A stretch of 64,000 nucleotides of DNA from Hyphomicrobium denitrificans ATCC 51888 (GTDB taxonomy: Bacteria; Pseudomonadota; Alphaproteobacteria; Rhizobiales; Hyphomicrobiaceae), in NCBI RefSeq assembly GCF_000143145.1, contig NC_014313.1:558001-622000 (forward strand). The letters are read 5' to 3'. The position numbers and the translations under genes are program-made. Below, one piece after another: positions 31,918 to 39,673 of this stretch. The notes under the pieces are model-generated. The model searched no databases. It saw only the letters and a program-made list of their open reading frames with translations, and was not told where the DNA came from. Position 1 is the first letter of the stretch. Every line of letters begins with the position of its first letter.

Positions 31918-33201
31918 TCATGCGGGCTCGCTGGAGAAGACGACGCAGACGTTCTGTCCTCCAAAGCCGAAAGAATTCGACAGTACGGTCGAGACGGATT
32001 TGGAGCGGCTGGTGTTTGGAACTACGTCGAGCGGCAGGTCAGGATCGGGTTCGTCGTAGTTGATCGTCGGCGGCAGAATGCTGGTCTCGATCGTGAGGAG
32101 CGAAAACACAGCTTCGACCGAGCCTGCTGCAATCAGGGTGTGACCGATCATGGATTTGTTGGAGCTGACCGGCGTGTTTGCGAGATGCTCTCCCAATACA
32201 GCCTTGAGCGAGAGATATTCCATGCGATCGTTTTCGGGCGTGCTGGTGCCGTGAGCATTGACGTAGTCGATCTGCTCTGGCGTGACGCCGGCGTCGTCCA
32301 ACGTCTTGCGGATTGCGCCGATCATCGCGGCGCCGTCGGGGTTGGAACGCGTGCGATGGAAACTGTCGGCTTTCTCTCCGCATCCGCGCACGATGCCAAG
32401 GATCGGAGCGCCGCGTGCTTTTGCAGCGCTGAGCGATTCAAGCACGACCGCGCCGGCGCCTTCGGCGATGACAAAGCCGTCCCGACGTTTTGCGAAAGGC
32501 TTCGATGCCTTTTGCGGAGCATCGTTGACGGTTGAGAGCGCGGAGAGAAGCGAAAAGCGGATCAGGCCTTCGGGATGAACGGTGGCGTCGGTGCCGACGC
32601 AGAGCGCCGCTTCGGTATCTCCGCGCCGGATCGCTTCGAGCCCAAGCTGGATGGTGGTCGCGCCGGATGCGCACGCCGTGCAGATCGAGAGTGGTTCGCC
32701 GCGCGTAGAAAAGCGGTCTTTCAAGCGATCGGCGATGGCGGCGAAGCGAACGTGACGTGCGAGATCGGCGTGTTTGCCGGAGCGCGCGCTGGCGAGGAGG
32801 CGCGCATAGCCGGAGATGTCGGAGTCCGGCAGCGCGTTGTACAGCTGACGCAAGTGCGGCCATTCCAGTTCGGAGGGTGGCGTCGCGATGATGAGCGGCC
32901 CTGGAAATGACGAGCGGCTCCCGATGCATGCTTCTTCGATGGCCTCGGCGGCTGCGGCTTCGGCCATTGCGGTCGAGAGATCGAATGCCGAGTAGGGCTC
33001 AATGTCGAAATGATCGACGGTTCCCGCGATCGTCGTTTTCAGGCCGCGCGTATCGAAGCGTCGAATGGGTTTGATGCCGGACTGACCGGCGGTCAGCTTC
33101 GTCCAGTTGTCGGATTTGCCGATGCCGAGCGAGGTCACGACGCCTCGGCCGGTCACGGCAACCAGTGGCCGTCCCTTGTGATCGAGGGTGTCGTTGGACA
33201 T
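31918..33201 (-). CDS. Beta-ketoacyl-ACP synthase (FabF1XL-type)
   Basis: 427 residues with the Cys-His-His triad: Cys177 in CTACASGA, His in NAHGTSTPEND, and His in NKSMIGHTLIAAGS. It extends acyl chains on AcpXL for very-long-chain lipid A fatty acids in the rhizobial model. ATG at 33199-33201, 11 bases after the stop codon of the partner gene. Gene order with acpXL, fabZ and the non-catalytic partner follows the known acpXL-fabZXL-fabF2XL-fabF1XL-adh2XL order. Confidence 0.9.
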   Translation of the reverse strand: MSNDTLDHKGRPLVAVTGRGVVTSLGIGKSDNWTKLTAGQSGIKPIRRFDTRGLKTTIAGTVDHFDIEPYSAFDLSTAMAEAAAAEAIEEACIGSRSSFPGPLIIATPPSELEWPHLRQLYNALPDSDISGYARLLASARSGKHADLARHVRFAAIADRLKDRFSTRGEPLSICTACASGATTIQLGLEAIRRGDTEAALCVGTDATVHPEGLIRFSLLSALSTVNDAPQKASKPFAKRRDGFVIAEGAGAVVLESLSAAKARGAPILGIVRGCGEKADSFHRTRSNPDGAAMIGAIRKTLDDAGVTPEQIDYVNAHGTSTPENDRMEYLSLKAVLGEHLANTPVSSNKSMIGHTLIAAGSVEAVFSLLTIETSILPPTINYDEPDPDLPLDVVPNTSRSKSVSTVLSNSFGFGGQNVCVVFSSEPA

Positions 33202-33212
33202 TCGCTTCGTCC

Positions 33213-34436
33213 TCACCAGACCGACTGGACGAGGCCTAAGCCTTCGCCGCGCCAATGGCCGAACGTCGTGACGAGAATCTGATCGGCCCACGTCTTGCGG
33301 GTGTGCTCGACGCCGGACGTGTCGAAGGGCGGATAGAATTCGCTTTTGGAGAGCGCCAGGGCCGCGAGCGCGATGCCGACGAGAAAATGCGCTTCGTGCG
33401 TGTGACCGAAAATGCTTCCCCAGGCGCGGATAACGGGTTCAATCCCGGCTTTCTGCACGTTTGAAAGAAATTGCAGTTCCTCGGCTGTCGTTGCGCGCAC
33501 GCCGCTTGCGCCGCTCATGACGAACAGTTCGCGATTGCTCGTATCGAGGGGGAGTTCTTTAAGAAGCGTGCTCGCGGTCGCCGCGATATCGCCGGGCGCG
33601 CGAGGCGAGCGATCCGACGCGATACCGGCTATTTGCGCATAGGGCATAGCGCCGCGCGCTTTCGCGTGGCTGCTCGATTCCAAAACGAGGAAGACGCCGA
33701 CGCTACCCGGAATGAAGCCGTCGTTTTCGCCTTGCCGGTCCCAGACCGATTTGTGCGGGCCGTGATACAGACCGCCCGTCAGTTCGCAGCCGAGAAGAAA
33801 ATCTTCGCGTTCGGCGTTGAGTGCGCCGCCGACGAGAAAGAGGTCGCCTTGTCCGGCTTTGATGCGGTCGACGGCATTTTTAATCGCCGATACGCCCGCC
33901 ATCTCCTCGCCCTTGAACGTGCGCGAGGATCCGGTCGCCTTATGGATGATCGAGATATTGCCTGCGAGCAGGTTCGACAGCTGAACGAGATAGAGCGTCG
34001 GCCGCAAACCTGTCATCAGTTCGGTATTGAGACGGGATGCTGCGTCCCCGTCGGCATCCGCCGTCGCGAGAATGCGAGAGTCGAGCGCAATGTCGCGCTC
34101 ACCGTTGCCTGCGGCGATGCAAAGATCGGTTTTGTCGAGCAGAGCGTCGTTGCCTGCAATGCCCGCGTCCTGCAGCGCGAGACCTGCGGCATAAACTCCG
34201 AATTTCTGCCAGCGATCCATCTGCCGCTGATCGCTTGTTCGCGGGATCTGTTGCGCGACATCGATCTCCGGCATCGGATGCACCGTATACGGCGCGAAGC
34301 GGCCTTCATCGATGACGGGGCGGGGCGGGGTTTCGCCGTGAAGTTTGTTCCAGTGCTCGTCTATGCCGACGCCGAGTGAGCTGATCAGGCCGATGCCGGT
34401 GATCCAGACCTGCTCGCGCTCGTCCCCGTTCGGCAT
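33213..34436 (-). CDS. Ketosynthase-like chain-length-factor-type protein (FabF2XL-type)
   Basis: 407 residues. Condensing-enzyme fold (VWITGIGLISSLGVG, NDGFIPGSVGVFLVLE) with the active Cys replaced in TGSSRTFKGEE (around residue 170) and no NAHGT motif. It should form a heterodimer with the active synthase directly downstream and help set chain length. It begins one base after the fabZ stop codon, so expression is tightly linked. Strongly similar to the second copy at 29602, including the same TGSSRTF signature. Confidence 0.88.
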   Translation of the reverse strand: MPNGDEREQVWITGIGLISSLGVGIDEHWNKLHGETPPRPVIDEGRFAPYTVHPMPEIDVAQQIPRTSDQRQMDRWQKFGVYAAGLALQDAGIAGNDALLDKTDLCIAAGNGERDIALDSRILATADADGDAASRLNTELMTGLRPTLYLVQLSNLLAGNISIIHKATGSSRTFKGEEMAGVSAIKNAVDRIKAGQGDLFLVGGALNAEREDFLLGCELTGGLYHGPHKSVWDRQGENDGFIPGSVGVFLVLESSSHAKARGAMPYAQIAGIASDRSPRAPGDIAATASTLLKELPLDTSNRELFVMSGASGVRATTAEELQFLSNVQKAGIEPVIRAWGSIFGHTHEAHFLVGIALAALALSKSEFYPPFDTSGVEHTRKTWADQILVTTFGHWRGEGLGLVQSVW

Positions 34437-34437
34437 A

Positions 34438-34908
34438 TCATCGGGCCTCCGTCGTAACGAGGCTCAATCGCCGGCCCTCATTCAACACATGGGCTTGCAG
34501 AGCGGGCGACGTGAAGGGCACGCTGCGCATGGTCAGCCGGGCATCGGCGACGCGTTTACCATTCTGGCTAAGGGTCGCCTGCGTCACCGCATAGCCCGAG
34601 CCTTCGTGGATGACTTCGGCCTTTACTTCGAGCGTGCTGCCGGGAAGCACGAAGGATCTGAAGTTTGCTTCCTTGGCGCTCGCGAAGAAAATCATGCGCG
34701 AGAAGCCGTTCAGCGTCAGCAGGAGATAACCCGAAGCCTGCGCCATCGTCTCAAGCATCAGGACGCCGGGCATTATGGGATGGCCAGGGAAATGACCTTC
34801 GAAAACCGGGCTGTGCTCCGGAACAAATGCTCGTGCGACCAGCGTGCGACGATCAGCCGTTGCCGCTTCGACGATCTCGTCGAGCATCTGAAAATATTCA
34901 AGCCGCAC
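34438..34908 (-). CDS. 3-hydroxyacyl-ACP dehydratase (FabZ-type, hotdog fold)
   Basis: 156 residues with the FabZ signature GHFPGHPIMPGVLMLETMAQ at about 38-57, including the active His and Glu. It dehydrates 3-hydroxyacyl-ACP during each elongation cycle, here presumably on AcpXL. It lies 12 bases after acpXL and 1 base before the chain-length-factor gene, matching fabZXL of rhizobia in place and type. Confidence 0.92.
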   Translation of the reverse strand: MRLEYFQMLDEIVEAATADRRTLVARAFVPEHSPVFEGHFPGHPIMPGVLMLETMAQASGYLLLTLNGFSRMIFFASAKEANFRSFVLPGSTLEVKAEVIHEGSGYAVTQATLSQNGKRVADARLTMRSVPFTSPALQAHVLNEGRRLSLVTTEAR

Positions 34909-34920
34909 TTGTCGATCGCC

Positions 34921-35202
34921 TCAGACGGTAGCCGGGGCGCGCAAGCCGTCGATTTGCGTGCAGAGATTGCGAAGAACGAAGTAGTCGGCGCCGTTCGCCT
35001 TGCCCTCGTTAACCGCCGCGAGCCATTCCTCGACCGGCAGCTGAATCCCGAATTTCTGGTCGATTTCGAACGTTATATCGAGAAACGATAGACTGTCGAC
35101 TTCGAGGTCTTTCATGACGTGGCTGTCGGGGGTTATTCGCTCGAGAGGAATATCGCTAGCCGACGAAATAATGCCGGCTACGGTTTCGAACGTGGACGCC
35201 AT
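34921..35202 (-). CDS. acpXL: Very-long-chain acyl carrier protein
   Basis: 93 residues. The phosphopantetheine site is Ser37 in EVDSLSFLDI, and the C-terminal half (FGIQLPVEEW, NEGKANGADYFVLRNLC) is the special AcpXL type, longer than and distinct from the housekeeping AcpP. It carries the growing 28-carbon (omega-1)-hydroxy acyl chain destined for lipid A in the rhizobial model. ATG at 35200-35202 with GGAGAA upstream; a longer start at 35235 is less likely. First gene of the seven-gene minus-strand cluster. Confidence 0.93.
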   Translation of the reverse strand: MASTFETVAGIISSASDIPLERITPDSHVMKDLEVDSLSFLDITFEIDQKFGIQLPVEEWLAAVNEGKANGADYFVLRNLCTQIDGLRAPATV

Positions 35203-35331
35203 CAGGCATTCTCCTGGATCGGGTTCATGCAGCACAGCGCGGGCAATTAGGCCGGAATTGCGCTGTCAACAGCGCGCCAATTTTTGCCTGCGCACTGCAT
35301 CGGCTTCTAGCAATGGCCGTCTATGTGCCGT

Positions 35332-35345
35332 TTGACGAATGTCAA
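35332..35345. promoter_or_regulatory. FNR/FixK/Dnr-like box in the divergent acyl promoter
   Basis: TTGACGAATGTCAA, a perfect palindrome (extended TTTGAC-GAAT-GTCAAA at 35331-35346), fits the TTG-N8-CAA pattern of the FNR/Dnr superfamily. Its centre is about 72 bases before the proposed start of the MaoC-SDR gene and about 136 bases before acpXL, so it is better placed to control the plus-strand operon. Confidence 0.5.
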
Positions 35346-35410
35346 ATGACGACGCGAATTTTCTGGCTATCGCTGCGCCGTAGTCTCGCACCTCGATAAG
35401 GATCATACCG

Positions 35411-36619
35411 CTGCAGCCAGATCGCCTTAGTGAACTCAGCGTCGGTCAGACGGAAAGCCTCAGCCGCACCATTACAGCGGAAGACGTCGCGGCGTTCGCG
35501 AGGCTGTCGGGCGACTACAACGCTTTGCATGTCGACGATGAATTTGCCGCGCGTACGGAGTTTTCCGAGCGCGTCGTTCACGGCTTTTTGAATGCGAGCC
35601 TTCTGTCGACGTTAGTGGGGATGAAGATCCCGGGACGCGGCGCGCTTTACGTTTCGCAAAGCATCGAATTCACGCGGCCGGTCTTCATCGGCGATACGGT
35701 TGAGGCACGCGGCACGATCGAAGCGATCGACCAGGAGACGCGTCTCGTTACGTTGCGAACCGAGATATTGCGTAACGGCGGTGAATGCGTTCTGCGGGGC
35801 AAGGCGCAGGTCAAAGTCCTTCGCCTTGCGGAAGCGGAGAAGCGCGCAGAGCGGCCGCAAGTTGCGTCGTCGGCGCTTCTCGCGGGCAGGACCGCGCTGG
35901 TGACCGGAGCTTCGCGCGGCATCGGACGGGCGACCGCGCGCCTGTTCGCGCAGCATGGCGCCAATGTCTGGATCAACTATCAGCGGAGCGAAGCAGCCGC
36001 TCAAAGTCTGGTGCAGGAGCTTACCGGACTTGGAGGATTTTGCAGGGCGATCCGCGCCGATGTGACGAGCGATGACGATGTCGCGCGGCTGATGGATGAA
36101 ATCGTCGCTGCAGGCGGGCTCGATATTCTGGTCAATAACGCCGGGCCGAAAATCCATTCGTCGACGTTCGCCAATCTCCAGTGGCCCGATATGGCTCAGG
36201 CCTATGAACTCGTCGTCGGCAGCGTGTTTCGCGTTACGAAGGCGGCGCTTCCGGCATTGAAGAAAAGCAAAGGCCGGGTGATCACGATTGCGTCTGCGGC
36301 GGCGATCGGGCGGACTGCCTACAACTGGCTGCCCTATGTTGCGGCGAAGAGCGCGCTTCTGGCGATGAGTAAAAATCTTGCGCAGGAGCTTGGACCTCAT
36401 GGCGTCACGGTCAATTCGATATCGCCGTCGTTGGTCGATACCGATCTCGTCTCAAACATTCCGGAACGCATGCGTCAGATGACGGTGTCGCGCACGCCGT
36501 TGCGCAGGCTTGCCACGGCTGACGACGTCGCAGGTGCGGCGCTGATGCTCGCGTCTCCCTATGCCAGCTTCATCACCGGTGAAAACATGCTCGTTACCGG
36601 CGGCGAGCATATGATTTGA
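35411..36619 (+). CDS. MaoC-like hydratase fused to short-chain reductase (FabG-like)
   Basis: 402 residues if translation starts at CTG 35411. Domain 1 (about 1-135) is an R-hydratase/MaoC hotdog with ARLSGDYNALHVDDEFA. Domain 2 (about 150-402) is an SDR with TGASRGIG, NNAG and Tyr-x-x-x-Lys (YVAAKSA). It could supply or process a 3-hydroxyacyl thioester for the carrier protein two genes on. There is no ATG, GTG or TTG between the upstream stop (35381) and a TTG at 35525, which lies inside the conserved MaoC motif. CTG at 35411 has AAGGA eight bases upstream. A sequence error is the alternative. Confidence 0.78.
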   Translation: MQPDRLSELSVGQTESLSRTITAEDVAAFARLSGDYNALHVDDEFAARTEFSERVVHGFLNASLLSTLVGMKIPGRGALYVSQSIEFTRPVFIGDTVEARGTIEAIDQETRLVTLRTEILRNGGECVLRGKAQVKVLRLAEAEKRAERPQVASSALLAGRTALVTGASRGIGRATARLFAQHGANVWINYQRSEAAAQSLVQELTGLGGFCRAIRADVTSDDDVARLMDEIVAAGGLDILVNNAGPKIHSSTFANLQWPDMAQAYELVVGSVFRVTKAALPALKKSKGRVITIASAAAIGRTAYNWLPYVAAKSALLAMSKNLAQELGPHGVTVNSISPSLVDTDLVSNIPERMRQMTVSRTPLRRLATADDVAGAALMLASPYASFITGENMLVTGGEHMI

Positions 36620-36632
36620 AGGAATTCCAAGC

Positions 36633-38831
36633 ATGCCTGCGAGCGCGAATGCGCCGTCGATGCCGGTAGTGCAATCGGCAATTGAGACGATCGTCGATGA
36701 AGCGATTTCGGCGGCGCCGGATTGCGTGCTGCGCCGGGCAATATTGCCCGCTATCAATTGGGCGGAAGTCGCGCCGGTCAAGGTTGCGCTTCTGATATCG
36801 ACGCTCGCGGATGCGCGCGTCACGGTGCCGAGGTGGCTTGCGAAGCAATTGCTTCTGGCCGGGCATGCTCTGCCAGAAAATCTCGAAAAGACGTTAACGT
36901 CCGCGCTCGTCGCGTTGAACCGCGTCAACGGTCAGGGCAGTTCTTCGGAAAGGCGCGACGACATCGCTGGCATGCTTCCGGCTTTGTGTGCCGACGATCA
37001 GATCGAAGCCGATGTCGCTGTTGCACTCGTTCAGAAGTTCACGGCGCTTGGCTGGGCGGACGAAGCGGTTCGTCTCGCGCTGGCGCAGCAGCTTCGCGCG
37101 CCAGGCATTCTGAAACGCGCGGGCAAGGCGGTTGCGGCTTATGTCGATAGTCTGCCGGCGGTGCGCGTGCGCCTCATCGGGACGTCGACGACGCAAACGC
37201 TGGCGGAGGAATTCAAGCCGTCGTTCGCGGCGCTCGGCTGGCGCGCCGACGTAAATCAAGCTGATTTCGGAACCCTGCTTGCCGAACTCATGCGACCGCC
37301 GGAAGGGGCGGATGCGCATGTGGTGCTTCTCGATCTCGATGGATTTGCGCCGCAGGATTGGCGGCGATCGGCGGCGGACGCGTCTGATCTGCTGGCGGAA
37401 CGCGTCAACCATCTTGCCGCGGCGTTGCGTGAGTTCACGGCGCATTCGCAAGCGCCGCTGCTGATCAATACGATCCCGGTGCCTGCTGCGCCTGCGGCCG
37501 GGTTTCTCGATCGCAGCCATGCTTCGGGGCTGCGGCGTGCCGTCGATCGCATCAACCGGCATATTCTCGAAGCGGCGGAGCAATCGAAACAGATCATCGT
37601 CGTCGATGCGGATCAGGCGCTTGCGTCGCTTCCCATTCGCGATCAGTCGGACGCCAAGCTCTGGTACTATGGACGGATCGCTTACTCTGCGGATGCCGTC
37701 CGCTTTCTGGCTCGTGCGTTCGCCGAGGCGTGGAGTTCGCTGAAGCGCGGGCCTGCGAAGGTTCTGGCGGTCGATTTCGACAACACGCTCTGGGGCGGTG
37801 TCTATGGCGACGACGGCGTCGAAGCGTTGGCGTGCGGCGACGATTTCCCGGGCAATGCGTTCCGGGCACTGCAAGCGGAATGCCTGCGTCTACGGCAACA
37901 GGGGATGCTGCTGGTCGCGCTCAGCAAGAATAATCCAGACGCGATCACGGCCTTCCAGATGCACGCCGGCATGCTTTTGCAACCCGAGGATTTCGCCGCG
38001 ACGGCGATCAATTGGGAGCCGAAGCCCGACAACATCCGCAAAATCGCCGCCGAGCTCAATCTTGGTCTCGACAGCTTCGTCTTTCTTGACGACAGCCCGC
38101 ATGAACGCGAGGCGATGCGTCGGCTCTGTCCTGAGGTCTCGGTTCCGGAGATGCCAGTGGACCCGGCAGAGCGTCCGCTTTGGCTTCGGCGGATGACTCG
38201 CACTTGGCCGCTGCGTCTCACCGCCGAAGATGAAACGCGAGCGGCGCTCTATGCGGCGCGACGCGACGCGGAAAACGCAAAGGCAAGCGCTGTAAACTTT
38301 GAGGATTACCTCAAGGGACTCGAGCAGCATCTGACGGTTGCTCATGTGAGCAAGGCGACGTTGCCGCGTGTCGTGCAGATGCATGAGAGAACGAACCAGT
38401 TCAACCTGACGACACTGCGATCGACGGAAGCGGAAATTTCCGCGCTCATTGAGTCTGGCGACCGAGGCGTCGCGCTCGTTGGCCGCGTGCGCGACAAATT
38501 CGGCGATCATGGGCTCGTTATTGCGGCGACGGTCGAGATCAATGGCGCGGAAGCAGTTATTCGGTCGCTGCTGATGAGCTGCCGTGTCATCGGACGCGAG
38601 GTCGAGCGCGCGTTTCTCGGTGCGCTGATCGAAGATCTAAAACGTCGCGGAGTCAGGCGCGTCAGCGGCGATTATATTCCAACAAGGAAGAATGCAATGG
38701 TCAAAGAATTTTACGCCTCTTGCGGCTGGCAGCCAGCCGGTGCTGATGGCGAACGAACGAGCTGGACGTTTGATGTGACCGCCATGCAGCCGCCGCGATC
38801 GCAGTTCGTCGCTTTGAATTGGGAGGCGTAA
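36633..38831 (+). CDS. FkbH-like HAD/SGNH/GNAT multidomain protein
   Basis: 732 residues. An N-terminal ~170-residue helical region and an SGNH-like segment (RLIGTSTTQTLAEEF near 190) precede the HAD domain with AVDFDNTLWGG near residue 378 and FLDDSPHEREAM near 488. A GNAT-like C-terminus follows (VVQMHERTNQFNLTT, SCRVIGREVERAF). FkbH proteins of polyketide pathways turn 1,3-bisphosphoglycerate into glyceryl-ACP; related proteins load small hydroxyacyl groups in glycan and lipid clusters. It is followed after 1 base by a dedicated carrier protein, its likely acceptor. ATG preceded by GAAGGA. Confidence 0.85.
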   Translation: MPASANAPSMPVVQSAIETIVDEAISAAPDCVLRRAILPAINWAEVAPVKVALLISTLADARVTVPRWLAKQLLLAGHALPENLEKTLTSALVALNRVNGQGSSSERRDDIAGMLPALCADDQIEADVAVALVQKFTALGWADEAVRLALAQQLRAPGILKRAGKAVAAYVDSLPAVRVRLIGTSTTQTLAEEFKPSFAALGWRADVNQADFGTLLAELMRPPEGADAHVVLLDLDGFAPQDWRRSAADASDLLAERVNHLAAALREFTAHSQAPLLINTIPVPAAPAAGFLDRSHASGLRRAVDRINRHILEAAEQSKQIIVVDADQALASLPIRDQSDAKLWYYGRIAYSADAVRFLARAFAEAWSSLKRGPAKVLAVDFDNTLWGGVYGDDGVEALACGDDFPGNAFRALQAECLRLRQQGMLLVALSKNNPDAITAFQMHAGMLLQPEDFAATAINWEPKPDNIRKIAAELNLGLDSFVFLDDSPHEREAMRRLCPEVSVPEMPVDPAERPLWLRRMTRTWPLRLTAEDETRAALYAARRDAENAKASAVNFEDYLKGLEQHLTVAHVSKATLPRVVQMHERTNQFNLTTLRSTEAEISALIESGDRGVALVGRVRDKFGDHGLVIAATVEINGAEAVIRSLLMSCRVIGREVERAFLGALIEDLKRRGVRRVSGDYIPTRKNAMVKEFYASCGWQPAGADGERTSWTFDVTAMQPPRSQFVALNWEA

Positions 38832-38832
38832 T

Positions 38833-39084
38833 ATGGATGCTCTTGCCCCGACGGCGTTGTCTTATACCGATCTTGTGCCGATCTTCGCCGACATTTTTCA
38901 GTACGCTGAGCCTTTGACGCTCGAGACGTCGGCGGATGATATCGCGACGTGGGACTCGCTGCAGCACATCGCGCTTATTCGGACGCTGGAGATGACGTAT
39001 TCCATCCGCCTATCGATGGATGAGATGATGGAAATTCGCAGCGTCGGCGATATCGAGAACGTCTTGCGCCGGCACGGCGTTTGA
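38833..39084 (+). CDS. Acyl carrier protein partner of the FkbH-like protein
   Basis: 83 residues with the phosphopantetheine attachment Ser42 in TWDSLQHIALI and the usual four-helix carrier pattern. It starts one base after the FkbH-like stop codon, the arrangement seen for FkbH/ACP pairs. It differs clearly from AcpXL at 34921, so this operon has its own carrier. It converges on ubiX only 16 bases on. Confidence 0.9.
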   Translation: MDALAPTALSYTDLVPIFADIFQYAEPLTLETSADDIATWDSLQHIALIRTLEMTYSIRLSMDEMMEIRSVGDIENVLRRHGV

Positions 39085-39100
39085 CTTGATGTGATCGGAA

Positions 39101-39673
39101 TTAGCTTGGCTCGCCCCAGCGAGTCATCTCCGGTCCGGGCTCGATGCCGGCCCAACCAATGAGGCGTGCAGCGATCTCCTCGATCATGCCCTGCATCGTT
39201 TCACGCTTCGTATAAAACGGTGGGACTGGCGGCGCGATGATGGCGCCAAGGCGCGCCAGTTTCAGCATCCCTTCGAGATGGCCTTCGTGGAGCGGCGCTT
39301 CGCGCGGGACGACCACGAGGCGGCGCTTCTCCTTCAATACGACATCGGCGGCCCTGGTGAGCAGGTTGTCGCCGAAGCCGTGCGCCATTGCCGCGAGACT
39401 GCGCATAGAACACGGAACGACGATCATGCCGTCGGTTCGGAACGATCCGCTGGCGATCGGGGCTGCGAGATTGCGCGGGTCATGAACGAGGCTTGCGGCG
39501 CTCGTCAGATCACCCAATCCCGATGATCCCAATTCCTGTGCGATCGTGACGCCGGCGCCTTCCGACACAACCAAGTGTGTCTCGACGCCTGCGCGAGAAA
39601 GCTGGCGCAGAGTTTCCAGCGCAAGCGCCGATCCCGATGCGCCGGTGACGCCGACGATCAGCCGTTTGCTCAT
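39101..39673 (-). CDS. ubiX: Flavin prenyltransferase
   Basis: Makes prenylated FMN, the cofactor of UbiD. 190 residues, normal length. Family marks: VGVTGASGSALALETL near the N-terminus, VPCSMRSLAAMAHGFGDNLLTRAADVVLKE, and VVVPREAPLHEGHLEGML. Its ATG overlaps the ubiD stop codon by four bases, so the pair is translationally coupled. Together with the divergent ubiTUV genes it fits O2-independent ubiquinone synthesis. Confidence 0.95.
   Translation of the reverse strand: MSKRLIVGVTGASGSALALETLRQLSRAGVETHLVVSEGAGVTIAQELGSSGLGDLTSAASLVHDPRNLAAPIASGSFRTDGMIVVPCSMRSLAAMAHGFGDNLLTRAADVVLKEKRRLVVVPREAPLHEGHLEGMLKLARLGAIIAPPVPPFYTKRETMQGMIEEIAARLIGWAGIEPGPEMTRWGEPS

Noticed and set aside
28320..39084. 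Aryl polyene or ladderane type cluster
   Set aside because: Gene order and the AcpXL-type carrier match the rhizobial very-long-chain fatty acid cluster; aryl polyene marks such as an acyltransferase-exporter set, or ladderane radical-SAM genes, are absent.
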